Assembly (NCBI GenBank): GCA_029339505.1
Contig: JAQISU010000096.1
Coordinates: 920,501 to 984,500 of the forward strand
Direction: 5' to 3'
Length of the DNA: 64,000 nucleotides
DNA from: Unio delphinus
Lineage: Eukaryota; Mollusca; Bivalvia; Unionida; Unionidae
Below, piece by piece: positions 13,001 to 28,000 of the stretch (its first letter is position 1; every line of letters begins with the position of its first letter). The translations under genes were made by a program, and so were the position numbers. The notes below the pieces were generated by a model that ran no database searches, was not told where the DNA came from, and worked only from the letters and a program-made list of their open reading frames with translations.

Positions 13001-16000
13001 AAGACAGGCATAATACAGTTGAGTATTCTTAGGAAGACAAGCATAATATTGTATAGTATTCTTAGGAAGACAGACATAATACTGTTGAGTATTCTTAAGA
13101 AGACAGGCATAATACTGTATAATATTCTTAGGAAGACAGACATAATACTGTAGAGTATTCTTAGGAAGACAGGCATAATACTGTATAGTATTCTGAGGAA
13201 GACAGGCATAATACTGTAGAATATTATTAGGAAGACAGGCATAATACTGTATAGTATTCTTAGGAAGAAAGGCATAATATTGTATAGTATTCTTCGGAAG
13301 ACAGGCATAATACTGAATAGTATTCTTAGGAAGACAGGCATAATACTGTATAGTATTCTGAGGAAGACAGGCATAATACTGTAGAATATTCTTAGGAAGA
13401 CAGATATAATACTGTAAAGTATTCTGAGGAAGACAGGCATACTACTGTATAGTATTCTTAGGAAGACAGGCATAATACTGTATAGTATTCTGAGGAAGAC
13501 AGGCATAATACTGTAGAATATTCTTAGGAAGACAGATATAATACTGTAAAGTATTCTGAGGAAGACACGCATACTACAGTATAGTATTCTTAGGAAGACA
13601 GGCATAATACTGTATAGTATTCCGAGGCAGACAGGCATAATACTGTATAGTATTCTGAGGAAGACAGGCATAATACTGTATAGTATTCTTACAAAGACTG
13701 AGATAATACCGTAGAGTATTCTTAGGAAGACAGGCATAATACTGTAGAGTATTCTTACAAAGACTGAGATAATACCGTATAGTATTCTTAGGAAGACAGG
13801 CATAATACTGTATAGTATTCCGAGGCAGACAGGCATAATACTGTATAGTATTCTGAGGAAGACAGGCATAATACTGTATAGTATTCTTACAAAGACTGAG
13901 ATAATACTGTAGAGTATTCTTAGGAAGACAGGCATAATACTGTATAGTATTCTTAGGAAGACAGGCATAATATTGTATAGTATTCTTCGGAAGACAGGCA
14001 TAATACTGAATAGTATTCTTAGGAAGACAGGCATAATACTGTAGAATATTCTTAGGAAGACAGATATAATACTGTAAAGTATTCTGAGGAAGACAGGCAT
14101 ACTACTGTATAGTATTCTTAGGAAGACAGGCATAATACTGTATAGTGTTCCGAGGCAGACAGGCATAATACTGTATAGTATTCTGAGGAAGACAGGCATA
14201 ATACTGTATAGTATTCTTACAAAGACTGAGATAATACCGTAGAGTATTCTTAGGAAGACAGGCATAATACTGTAGAGTACAATTAGGCAGACAGGCATAA
14301 TACTGTATAGTATTCATAGGAAGACAGGCATAATACTGTAGAGTATTCTTAGGAATACAGATATAATATTGTAGAGTATTCTTAGGAAGACAGACATAAT
14401 ACTGTATATTATTCTGAGGAAGACAAGCACAAAACTGTATAGCATTCTTAGGAAGACAGATATAATACTGTATAGTATTCTTAGGAAGACAGGCATAATA
14501 CAGTTGAGTATTCTTAGGAAGACAGGCATAATATTGTATAGTATTCTTCGGAAGACAGGCATAATACTGTATAGTATTCTTAGGAAGACAGGCATAATAC
14601 TGTACAGTATTCTTAGGAAGACAGGCATAATATTGTATAGTATTCTTCGGAAGACAGGCATAATACTGAATAGTATTCTTAGGAAGACAGGCATAATACT
14701 GTATAGTATTCTGAGGAAGACAGGCATAATACTGTAGAATATTCTTAGGAAGACAGATATAATACTGTAAAGTATTCTGAGGAAGACAGGCATACTACTG
14801 TATAGTATTCTTAGGAAGACAGGCATAATACTGTATAGTATTCTGAGGCAGACAGGCATAATACTGTATAGTATTCTGAGGAAGACAGGCATAATACTGT
14901 ATAGTATTCTTACAAAGACTGAGATAATACCGTAGAGTATTCTTAGGAAGACAGGCATAATACTGTAGAGTACAATTAGGCAGACAGGCATAATACTGTA
15001 TAGTATTCATAGGAAGACAGGCATAATACTGTAGAGTATTCTTAGGAATACAGATATAATATTGTAGAGTATTCTTAGGAAGACAGACATAATACTGTAT
15101 ATTATTCTGAGGAAGACAAGCACAAAACTGTATAGTATTCTTAGGAAGACAGATATAATACTGTATAGTATTCATAGGAAGACAGGCACAATACTGTATA
15201 GTATTCTTAGGAAGACAGGTATAATACTGTATAGTATTCATAGGAAGACAGGCATAATACTGTATAGTATTCTTAGGAAGACAGGTATAATACTGTATAG
15301 TATTCATAGGAAGACAGGCATAATACTGTATAGTATTCTTAGGAAGACAAGCATAATACTGGAGAGTATTCTGAGGAAGACAGGCATAATACTGTATTCT
15401 TAGGAAGACAGGGATAATACTGTATAGTATTCTCAGGAAGACAGGCATAATACTGTATAGTATTCTTAGGAAGACAGATATAATACTGGAGAGTATTCTG
15501 AGGAAGACAGGCATAATACTGTATTTTTAGGAAGACAGGGATAATAATGTATAGTATTCTCAGGAAGACAGTCATAATACTGTAAAGTATTCTTAGGAAG
15601 ATAGGCATAATACTGTATAGTATTCTTAGGAAGACAGGCATAATACTGTATAGTATTCTGAGGAAGACAGAAAAAATACTGTATACTATTCTCAGGAAGA
15701 CAGAGATAATACTGTAGAGTATTCTGAGAAAGACAGATATAATATTGTAGAGTATTCTTAGGAAGACAGACATAATACTTAAGAGTATTCTTAGAAGATG
15801 GACATAATACTGTATAGTATTCTTAAGAAGACACATAATACTGTAGAGTATTCTTAGGAAGATGGACATAATACTGTAGAGTATTCTGAGGAAGACAGGC
15901 ATAATACTGTAGAGTATTCTTAGGAAGATGGACATAATACTGTAGAGTATTCTGAGGAAGACAGGCATAATACTGTATAGTATTCTTAGGAAGATGGACA

Positions 16001-19000
16001 TAATACTGTAGAGTATTCTGAGGAAGACAGGCATAATATTGTATAGTATTCTTAAGAAGACAGACATAATACTGTAGAGTATTCTTAGGAAGATGGACAT
16101 AATACTGTAGAGTATTCTGAGGAAGACAGGCATAATACTGTAGAGTATTCTTAGGAAGATGGACATAATACTGTAGAGTATTCTGAGGAAGACAGGCATA
16201 ATATTGTATAGTATTCTTAGGAAGACAGACATAATACTGTAGAGTATTCTTAGGAAGACAGACATGATACTATATAGTATTCTTAGGAAGACAGGCATGA
16301 TACTGTATAGTATTCTGAGGAAGACATATAATACTGTATAGTATTCTTAGGAAGACAGGCATAATACTGTAGAGTATTCTTAGGAAGACAGGCATAATAC
16401 TGTATAGTATTCTGAGGAAGATGGACATAATACTGTATAGTATTCTTAAGAAGACAGACATAATAATGTAGAGTATTCTTAGGAAGACAGACATAATACT
16501 GTAGAGCATTCTTAGGAAGACAGACATAATACTGTAGAGTATTCTTAAGAAGACAGGCATAATACTGTATAGCATTCTTAGGAAGACAGGCATAATACTG
16601 TAGAGTATTCATAGGAAGACAGGCATAATACTGTAGAGTAAGGCATAATACTGTAGAGTATTCTTAGGAAGACAGGCATAATACTGTAGAGTATTCTGAG
16701 GAAGACAGGCATAATACTGTATAGTATTCTGAGGAAGACAGGCATAATATTGTATAGTATTCTTAGGAAGACAGATATAATACTGTATAGTATTCTTAGG
16801 AAGACAGGCATAATACTGTAGAGTATTCTGAGGAAGACAGGCATAATACTGAAGAGTATTCTTAGGAAGACAGGTATAATACTGTATAGTATTCTGAAGA
16901 AGACAGGCATAATACAGTTGAGTATTCTTAGGAAGACAAGCATAATATTGTATAGTATTCTTAGGAAGACAGGCATAATACTGTAGAATATTCTTAGGAA
17001 GACAGGCATAATACTGTATAGTATTCTGAGGAAGACAGGCATAATACTGTATAGTATTCTTAGGAAGACAAGCATAATATTGTATAGTATTCTTCGGAAG
17101 ACAGATATAATACTGTATAGTATTCTGAGGAAGACAGGCATAATACTGTAGAATATTCTTAGGAAGACAGACATAATACTGTAGAGTATTCTTAAGAAGA
17201 CAGGCATAATACTGTATAATATTCTTAGGAAGACAGGCATAATACTGTATAGTATTCTGAGGAAGACAGGCATAATACTGTAGAATATTCTTAGGAAGAC
17301 AGGCATAATACTGTAGAGTATTCTTAGGAAGACAGGCATAATACTGTATAGTATTCTGAGGAAGACAGGCATAATACTGTAGAATATTCTTAGGAAGACA
17401 GGCATAATACTGTATAGTATTCTGAAGAAGACAGGCATAATACAGTTGAGTATTCTTAGGAAGACAAGCATAATATTGTATAGTATTCTTAGGAAGACAG
17501 ACATAATACTGTAGAGTATTCTTAAGAAGACAGGCATAATACTGTATAATATTCTTAGGAAGACAGACATAATACTGTAGAATATTCTTAGGAAGACAGG
17601 CATAATACTGTATAGTATTCTGAGGAAGACAGGCATAATACTGTAGAATATTCTTAGGAAGACAGGCATAATACTGTAGAGTATTCTTAGGAAGACAGGC
17701 ATAATACTGTATAGTATTCTGAGGTAGACAGGCATAATACTGTAGAATATTCTTAGGAAGACAGGCATAATACTGTAGAGTATTCTTAAGAAGACAGGCA
17801 TAATACTGTATAGTATTCTGAGGAAGACAGGCATAATACTGTAGAATATTCTTAGGAAGACAGACATAATACTGTAGAGTATTCTTAAGAAGACAGGCAT
17901 AATACTGTATAATATTCTTAGGAAGACAGGCATAATACTGTATAGTATTCTGAGGAAGACAGGCATAATACTGTAGAATATTCTTAGGAAGACAGGCATA
18001 ATACTGTAGAGTATTCTTAGGAAGACAGGCATAATACTGTATAGTATTCTGAGGAAGACAGGCATAATACTGTAGAATATTCTTAGGAAGACAGGCATAA
18101 TACTGTATAGTATTCTGAAGAAGACAGGCATAATACAGTTGAGTATTCTTAGGAAGACAAGCATAATATTGTATAGTATTCTTAGGAAGACAGACATAAT
18201 ACTGTTGAGTATTCTTAAGAAGACAGGCATAATACTGTATAATATTCTTAGGAAGACAGACATAATACTGTAGAGTATTCTTAGGAAGACAGGCATAATA
18301 CTGTATAGTATTCTGAGGAAGACAGGCATAATACTGTAGAATATTATTAGGAAGACAGGCATAATACTGTATAGTATTCTTAGGAAGAAAGGCATAATAT
18401 TGTATAGTATTCTTCGGAAGACAGGCATAATACTGAATAGTATTCTTAGGAAGACAGGCATAATACTGTATAGTATTCTGAGGAAGACAGGCATAATACT
18501 GTAGAATATTCTTAGGAAGACAGATATAATACTGTAAAGTATTCTGAGGAAGACAGGCATACTACTGTATAGTATTCTTAGGAAGACAGGCATAATACTG
18601 TATAGTATTCTGAGGAAGACAGGCATAATACTGTAGAATATTCTTAGGAAGACAGATATAATACTGTAAAGTATTCTGAGGAAGACACGCATACTACTGT
18701 ATAGTATTCTTAGGAAGACAGGCATAATACTGTATAGTATTCCGAGGCAGACAGGCATAATACTGTATAGTATTCTGAGGAAGACAGGCATAATACTGTA
18801 TAGTATTCTTACAAAGACTGAGATAATACCGTAGAGTATTCTTAGGAAGACAGGCATAATACTGTAGAGTATTCTTACAAAGACTGAGATAATACCGTAT
18901 AGTATTCTTAGGAAGACAGGCATAATACTGTATAGTATTCCGAGGCAGACAGGCATAATACTGTATAGTATTCTGAGGAAGACAGGCATAATACTGTATA

Positions 19001-22000
19001 GTATTCTTACAAAGACTGAGATAATACTGTAGAGTATTCTTAGGAAGACAGGCATAATACTGTATAGTATTCTTAGGAAGACAGGCATAATATTGTATAG
19101 TATTCTTCGGAAGACAGGCATAATACTGAATAGTATTCTTAGGAAGACAGGCATAATACTGTAGAATATTCTTAGGAAGACAGATATAATACTGTAAAGT
19201 ATTCTGAGGAAGACAGGCATACTACTGTATAGTATTCTTAGGAAGACAGGCATAATACTGTATAGTGTTCCGAGGCAGACAGGCATAATACTGTATAGTA
19301 TTCTGAGGAAGACAGGCATAATACTGTATAGTATTCTTACAAAGACTGAGATAATACCGTAGAGTATTCTTAGGAAGACAGGCATAATACTGTAGAGTAC
19401 AATTAGGCAGACAGGCATAATACTGTATAGTATTCATAGGAAGACAGGCATAATACTGTAGAGTATTCTTAGGAATACAGATATAATATTGTAGAGTATT
19501 CTTAGGAAGACAGACATAATACTGTATATTATTCTGAGGAAGACAAGCACAAAACTGTATAGCATTCTTAGGAAGACAGATATAATACTGTATAGTATTC
19601 TTAGGAAGACAGGCATAATACAGTTGAGTATTCTTAGGAAGACAGGCATAATATTGTATAGTATTCTTCGGAAGACAGGCATAATACTGTATAGTATTCT
19701 TAGGAAGACAGGCATAATACTGTACAGTATTCTTAGGAAGACAGGCATAATATTGTATAGTATTCTTCGGAAGACAGGCATAATACTGAATAGTATTCTT
19801 AGGAAGACAGGCATAATACTGTATAGTATTCTGAGGAAGACAGGCATAATACTGTAGAATATTCTTAGGAAGACAGATATAATACTGTAAAGTATTCTGA
19901 GGAAGACAGGCATACTACTGTATAGTATTCTTAGGAAGACAGGCATAATACTGTATAGTATTCTGAGGCAGACAGGCATAATACTGTATAGTATTCTGAG
20001 GAAGACAGGCATAATACTGTATAGTATTCTTACAAAGACTGAGATAATACCGTAGAGTATTCTTAGGAAGACAGGCATAATACTGTAGAGTACAATTAGG
20101 CAGACAGGCATAATACTGTATAGTATTCATAGGAAGACAGGCATAATACTGTAGAGTATTCTTAGGAATACAGATATAATATTGTAGAGTATTCTTAGGA
20201 AGACAGACATAATACTGTATATTATTCTGAGGAAGACAAGCACAAAACTGTATAGTATTCTTAGGAAGACAGATATAATACTGTATAGTATTCATAGGAA
20301 GACAGGCACAATACTGTATAGTATTCTTAGGAAGACAGGTATAATACTGTATAGTATTCATAGGAAGACAGGCATAATACTGTATAGTATTCTTAGGAAG
20401 ACAGGTATAATACTGTATAGTATTCATAGGAAGACAGGCATAATACTGTATAGTATTCTTAGGAAGACAAGCATAATACTGGAGAGTATTCTGAGGAAGA
20501 CAGGCATAATACTGTATTCTTAGGAAGACAGGGATAATACTGTATAGTATTCTCAGGAAGACAGGCATAATACTGTATAGTATTCTTAGGAAGACAGATA
20601 TAATACTGGAGAGTATTCTGAGGAAGACAGGCATAATACTGTATTTTTAGGAAGACAGGGATAATAATGTATAGTATTCTCAGGAAGACAGTCATAATAC
20701 TGTAAAGTATTCTTAGGAAGATAGGCATAATACTGTATAGTATTCTTAGGAAGACAGGCATAATACTGTATAGTATTCTGAGGAAGACAGAAAAAATACT
20801 GTATACTATTCTCAGGAAGACAGAGATAATACTGTAGAGTATTCTGAGAAAGACAGATATAATATTGTAGAGTATTCTTAGGAAGACAGACATAATACTT
20901 AAGAGTATTCTTAGAAGATGGACATAATACTGTATAGTATTCTTAAGAAGACACATAATACTGTAGAGTATTCTTAGGAAGATGGACATAATACTGTAGA
21001 GTATTCTGAGGAAGACAGGCATAATACTGTAGAGTATTCTTAGGAAGATGGACATAATACTGTAGAGTATTCTGAGGAAGACAGGCATAATACTGTATAG
21101 TATTCTTAGGAAGATGGACATAATACTGTAGAGTATTCTGAGGAAGACAGGCATAATATTGTATAGTATTCTTAAGAAGACAGACATAATACTGTAGAGT
21201 ATTCTTAGGAAGATGGACATAATACTGTAGAGTATTCTGAGGAAGACAGGCATAATACTGTAGAGTATTCTTAGGAAGATGGACATAATACTGTAGAGTA
21301 TTCTGAGGAAGACAGGCATAATATTGTATAGTATTCTTAGGAAGACAGACATAATACTGTAGAGTATTCTTAGGAAGACAGACATGATACTATATAGTAT
21401 TCTTAGGAAGACAGGCATGATACTGTATAGTATTCTGAGGAAGACATATAATACTGTATAGTATTCTTAGGAAGACAGGCATAATACTGTAGAGTATTCT
21501 TAGGAAGACAGGCATAATACTGTATAGTATTCTGAGGAAGATGGACATAATACTGTATAGTATTCTTAAGAAGACAGACATAATAATGTAGAGTATTCTT
21601 AGGAAGACAGACATAATACTGTAGAGCATTCTTAGGAAGACAGACATAATACTGTAGAGTATTCTTAAGAAGACAGGCATAATACTGTATAGCATTCTTA
21701 GGAAGACAGGCATAATACTGTAGAGTATTCATAGGAAGACAGGCATAATACTGTAGAGTAAGGCATAATACTGTAGAGTATTCTTAGGAAGACAGGCATA
21801 ATACTGTAGAGTATTCTGAGGAAGACAGGCATAATACTGTATAGTATTCTGAGGAAGACAGGCATAATATTGTATAGTATTCTTAGGAAGACAGATATAA
21901 TACTGTATAGTATTCTTAGGAAGACAGGCATAATACTGTAGAGTATTCTTAGGAAGACAGGCATAATACTGTATAGTATTCTGAGGAAGATGGACATAAT

Positions 22001-25000
22001 ACTGTATAGTATTCTTAAGAAGACAGACATAATACTGTAGAGTATTCTTAGGAAGACAGACATAATACTGTAGAGTATTCTTAAGAAGACAGGCATACTA
22101 CTGTATAGTATTCTTAGAAAGACAGGCATAATACTGTAGAGCATTCTTAGGAAGACAGACATAATACTGTAGAGTATTCTTAAGAAGACAGGCATAATAC
22201 TGTATAGTATTCTTAGGAAGACAGGCATAATACTGTAGAGTATTCTTAGGAAGACAGGCATAATACTGTAGAGTATTCTTAGGAAGACAGGCATAATACT
22301 GTAGAGTATTCTGAGGAAGACAGGCATAATACTGTATAGTATTCTGAGGAAGACAGGCATAATATTGTATAATATTCTTAGGAAGACAGGCATAATACTG
22401 TAGAGTATTCTTAGGAAGACAGACATGATACTGTATAGTATTCTTAGGAAGACAGGCATGATACTGTATAGTATTCTGAGGAAGACAGATATAATACTGT
22501 ATAGTATTCTTAGGAAGACAGACATAATACTGTAGAGTATTCTTAGGAAGACAGGCATGATACTGTATAGTATTCTGAGGAAGACAGGTATAATACTGTA
22601 TAGTATTCTTAGGAAGACAGGAATAATACTGTATAGTATTCTTAGGAAGGCAGGCATAATACTGTATAGTATTCTTAGGAAGACAGGCATGATACTGTAT
22701 AGTATTCTGAGGAAGACAGGTATAATACTGTATAGTATTCTTAGGAAGACAGGAATAATACTGTATAGTATTCTTAGGATGACAGGCATAATACTGTAGA
22801 GTATTTTTAGGAAGACAGGCATGATAGTGTATAGTATTCTGAGGAAGACAGGTATAATACTGTATAGTATTCTGAGGAAGACAGGTATAATACTGTATAG
22901 TATTCTTAGGAAGACAGGTATAATACTGTATAATATTCATAGGAAGACAGGCATAATACTGTATAGTATTCTTAGGAAGACAGGCATGATACTGTAGAGT
23001 ATTCTTAGGAAGACAGACATGATACTGTATAGTATTCTTAGGAAGACAGGAATACTACTGTATAGTATTCTTAGGAAGACAGGAATAATATTGTATAATA
23101 TTCTTAGGAAGGCAGGCATAATACTATATAGTATTCTTAGGAAGACAGACATGATACTGTATAGTATTCTGAGGAAGACAGATATAATACTGTATAGTAT
23201 TCTTAGGAAGACAGACATAATACTGTATAGTATTCTTAGGAAGACAGGCATAATATTGTATAGTATTCTTAGGAAGACAGGCATAATACTGTAGAGTATT
23301 CTTAGGAAGACAGGCATGATACTGTATAGTATTCTGAGGAAGACAGGTATAATACTGTATAGTATTTTTAGGAAGACAGACATAATACTGTAGAGTATTC
23401 TTAGGAAGACAGGTATAATACTGTAAAGTATTGTTAGGAAGACAGGCATAATACTGTATAATATTCTTAGGAAGACAGACATGAAACTATAGAGTATTCT
23501 TAGGAAGACAGGCATATTACTGTATAGTATTCTTAGGAAGACAGGCATAATACTGTATAGTATTCTGAGGAAGACAGGCATAATACTGTATAGTATTCTT
23601 AGGAAGACAGACATAATACTGGCGAGTATTCTGAGGAAGACAGGCATAATACTGTATTTTTAGGAAGACAGGGATAATAATGTATAGTATTCTCAGGAAG
23701 ACAGTCATAATACTGTAAAGTATTGTTAGGAAGACAGGCATAATACTGTATAATATTCTTAGGAAGACAGGCATAATACTGTATACCGGTAGTATTCTTA
23801 GGATGACAGACACACTACAGTATATTATTCACTGGAAGACAGACATAATACAGTATTCTTTAGGAAGACAAGTTTAACTTGTATCTGTTCCTAATGTGGA
23901 TCGCTAAATTTGTCATTAAGCTACTGTGGTGAAATCAATAGTTTAAAATCAGCAATCAGTTTTTTGTTGTTGTGATACCATTCTCACCGAGTATTTTCAA
24001 TGAAAGCAACAATACTCAGATTTGTGTAACTCTCAATCACTCCCTCCCCCGATTGTTGCAATTATTAAACACATCAGACCTTTCATAAGACCAACATCAT
24101 CCCAATTACAAGAAAGGACATGTGACAAAATCATATAACTCAAACAAATATCTTTGAAAGCTGTGGTTTCAAAAATTCTTGAACAGATTTGTGGTTAAGT
24201 GAAACAATTCTGAATAACCATTGACATCATTACAAAAGTCATGGACAGGGGAACACAAAGTAGCCATTATGGATGTTTCTAAAGCATTTGACAATATCTC
24301 TCATCTCAGACTCAAAATAAACTCATTCTGTGCAATCTGAGAGGGTATCCTGAGGTGTATTGAATGTTTCCTTTCCGGTTGGAGGAAAAATGTCGTCTTA
24401 CATCTGCAACAGCCACAGTCCCAGCTGAAGACCTCATCGGATCGTTTTTGGAGTGTTCCTCCTTTATAAATACAATACTGCTGACCAACTACAATTGATA
24501 GGTTTCTTTATGGCCAATTACCAACAGCAATGATCACATTTGACTCCAACAAGACCTAAACACCAGCAGGGCCCTGAGTGCCAGAGTGGTCTAAAGTGCT
24601 CACTGCCATCTCTCCTCATTCTGTGTGGGTTCAAGGCTCAGATTTGGCCAAAGTGGGTATGTGAGAAAGCTTGCCAGTAGCTTCTCATGGGTCAGTGGTT
24701 CTAACCAGGGTTTTCCCTGATTCTTCCTTCACCATTAATATTGGCTGCCATGTGTAGCCTATCTTGTGCTGAAAAACGGTGTTAACCCCTACAACAACAA
24801 CAACAACAACAACAACCTAAACACCAGCCAAAGGGAGCAACTCCTGGAATTGTAGTTTAACATGGACATGTGTGCCTTTATGAAGATAACCACAAAAATG
24901 AACTAACTCAAAAATTGTTCTTCACTATCCATATGGCAGCATAGAATAAAGTAACAACAAAAACTACAAACTGCATGTCAACAAGCAAAGCATCTAACTT

Positions 25001-28000
25001 TCTTGAATGAAACCTGAAATGCTGTCTAACTCAGATTTAAAAGCAAGAGCATTCCAGATATTGGTCTGTTCAGTGCTTGAATATTCTGCCATCATCGGCA
25101 ACCCTTGACAGCCAACATAAAGCTAATTGTAATTGTCAAACCTATCAGCAAAGCTAGGCAACTAAAATGTGTGTTTTTGGTTGGCTGACCATCCTTTTTT
25201 CTCATGGCTGTCCATAGAACTAGTTTTCCACCTTGGGTTAAACTATATAAAAAATCCTGAAATTGATTTGTGCATCTAAGTGAGCTTTTGTTTGCACAGC
25301 ACTTGAAGTAATTAGTACATTATGTATACTAATTATAGTTACTTTTAAAACCAGTGTTTTGTTTTGTATTTAAGGTTTAACGCCATTTTTCAGCACATGA
25401 TAGGCTATACATGGTGGCTAGTATTATTGGTGGAGGAAGAACCCAGGAAAACCCCCAGAAAGAACCACCAACCCACGAGAAGCTATACTGACAAGCTTTC
25501 TCACATAACTACATTAGCCAAAATCTTAGATTCTAGCCCACGCAGACAGGTGAGATGGCAGTGATCCGTAACAGAAAGTGTTTTAGACCACTCGACCACT
25601 TGGGGCCCGTTAAAACCAGTGTAATAAGAAATACTTTTTTTGATTGCCTTAGGAAGAATTGTAATATACCATTCGTTGTCAAGCCTCTTGTGGATTTAAC
25701 TGCAAGAAATTTAATAAATTTGTAGACATTGGAGTGCATTCTTTTAATGCTGGAAAGCTGAGAACTCAAAAGTCCACCTCAGTGTAAAAATCCTTGTAAA
25801 ATCACTGTAACATTGAGGTTAATCAAGGGTATGGACAGATGTATGGATTGTTGCACAGACATCTGTGTGAATATACATATGGATTCCCAGTAACTGACAA
25901 AATGAGCAACCAACAATTGAAGGATTGACAATAACAAATTTTTCCCCCATCTTAAAAAATCATCCTAACTCCAGAATGAAGACAACATTGTATGAAGATG
26001 TCGTCTGGTAAGTGAGACAAAATAGTCAAAATGTATTACCTTAATGAAAGATATAGTAGTTGCTCTTTAAGAGGTGGTCAATTGAAACGAGACAGGAAAA
26101 TGTGTCAGGGGATGAAAAACTAGTTGAAACTTTACAATGTCAGTAGAACTTCTTCCCTCTGTGAAAATGAGAAAAAGTTATTTCTGCTATATAAAACCAT
26201 ACCTGGACTGCTGTAATGTAATTTTAAAAGAATATATGCACAGTATTCTGCTTGCTGCAGAAAAAAACTTGCAGCCCTATCCTATACAATGTTGAAAACA
26301 TCCCAAATGAAGGAATTATATTAAAATATTAACAATATGTCAACAAATATTGTTGACAAAGACATTCAAATAAAATGGCCTCAATATCTCTCAAAAACTT
26401 ATTTCATGCAACAACAAGAAAAGAGAAAAGAGGCAACACTCAAAGTTTAAGATAATTTCAGCTAACCACCTTCCAAAATTAATTAAAAAATTCTTTAAAA
26501 AGTGTTCAATATTCAAGTCCACTAAATCTGGAAAAGAATTCCAATGCAAATTAGAGAAAGTACCAAAAAAATGTATTTAATTTGAATCAAATTCAGTGAA
26601 TGAAAAGTGTGTGATATAAAAAATACATTACAACTTAAAGTTGAATTTCACTAACCTTCTATTTTGTTGTCTCACTTTTTTTGTACTATATATATATATA
26701 AGTACAAAAAACGTAAAATTTTGCATATACAGTATGAATATGGCTTTTTTTTTCTTCTTCTTTTCTTTAAATTATTTAATTGCATACATAACAACTCAAT
26801 ATATTTTGTATGCAAAACTGTAAATAATTGAGGGTCACAATGAGAATTAGTTCAATGCAACTAACTGTCACCCTCTTTATTCTTCCTCTTCTTCTTCTTG
26901 TTATTATAAAATGTGCAAGTGTGTTGTAAAATGAATTAAGTTTGCTTAATACGACACTTTCCATGTATCAAGAAGCACCGTTAAGGAGTTTAGGATATAC
27001 AACTTTTAAAAAACCTAACCAAAACCTAAACGCAAATACTACATAACTGTGTAGTTGAAGGGGTGACAGAGGAGCAAGTGGCTTTGTCACTGAATTAATT
27101 GTCTTTGCTTTATAATGTCTCATCCCAAGTGTTAATATTTGGGTTGGAGGGAATACAAACATTTTTGATTCAATAATAATTGCAATCTAAATAAAATATA
27201 AACAAAAATAAAGCAAGCTTTCTCTCACCAAAACAAGCTTAACAAAATTGTCACTATACAGATGCTGCACCCTCCAAAACAGTGTACTTAAATCTCACAA
27301 TAAAACACAGTAACATATATCAATTAGCACAAAATTGCACCTATAGACTTCTTGTTATGAATAATTGATGTTAAAATGTAGGGTAAATAGGCATTAAACA
27401 TTAAATCTACTGGGAAATGTTGGTCTTTATCAGGACAAATTGCCAGTCGGTTCACTTTCTAGGTGTAAGAGGACATTATCAATTCATGGCATTTGTGGCA
27501 AAGACTGCCAGACAGTGTGAAAGATGTTGGCTCATGCCTCAGCAGGTGACAATTCAACCATATATATCTATGTCTGAGTTTCATTTATTGGTAATGTAAA
27601 GAGGGGGGAACTAATTTTGTTTATGTAATACTTACCTGTTACATGTATTACCTGCCTTTTATTATTATTATGTTACTATATCTTTTCCTTGTGTCAGTTT
27701 CTGGTGATAGTCTGCAATTCAAAGGGGAAAATTCCCTCCTCCAATCAGTAAATAGAGGTCTAGAACAAAAACACGATTCCAGTACATGGAGAAAATTCCC
27801 TCCTCCAATCAGTAAACAGAGGTTGAGAACAAAAACATGATTCCAGTACATGGAGAAAATTCCCTCCTCCAATCAGTAAATAGAGGTTGAGAACAAAAAC
27901 ATGATCCCAGTACAATTGGAGAAAATTCCCTTCTCCAATCAGTAAACAGAGGTCTAGAACAAAAACATTCTTACAATACATGGAGAAAATTCCCTCCTCC

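Larger units (their letters stand above)
10427..23872. repeat. 13.4-kb satellite of 33-bp hairpin units
   Basis: About 400 head-to-tail units. The consensus has two halves, TAGGAAGACAGGCATAATAC and TGTATAGTATTCT. Each unit contains an inverted repeat, AATACT-GTAT-AGTATT. Variants recur in blocks (CTGAGGAAGAC, CTTCGGAAGAC, TTACAAAGACTGAGATAATA, GGAAGATGGACATAATAC). Units drift at the right edge and end near 23872. Because 33 is a multiple of 3, several frames stay open for hundreds of codons; the predicted proteins (such as repeated ILYSIMPVFLR) are low-complexity and strand-ambiguous, and are not believed to be genes. The array lies in the 24.1-kb intron between PTP exons 33260-33129 and 8987-8839. 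Confidence 0.97.

Noticed and set aside
11146..14298. A 1,050-codon open frame, and similar long frames on both strands, between 10300 and 23900
   Set aside because: The satellite unit is 33 bp, so any stop-free frame stays open through the array. The peptide is an 11-residue repeat and open frames occur in several frames and on both strands.
10427..23872. Direct repeats of about 33 bp suggesting a CRISPR array
   Set aside because: Units abut with no unique spacers, there are no cas genes, and the setting is an animal intron.
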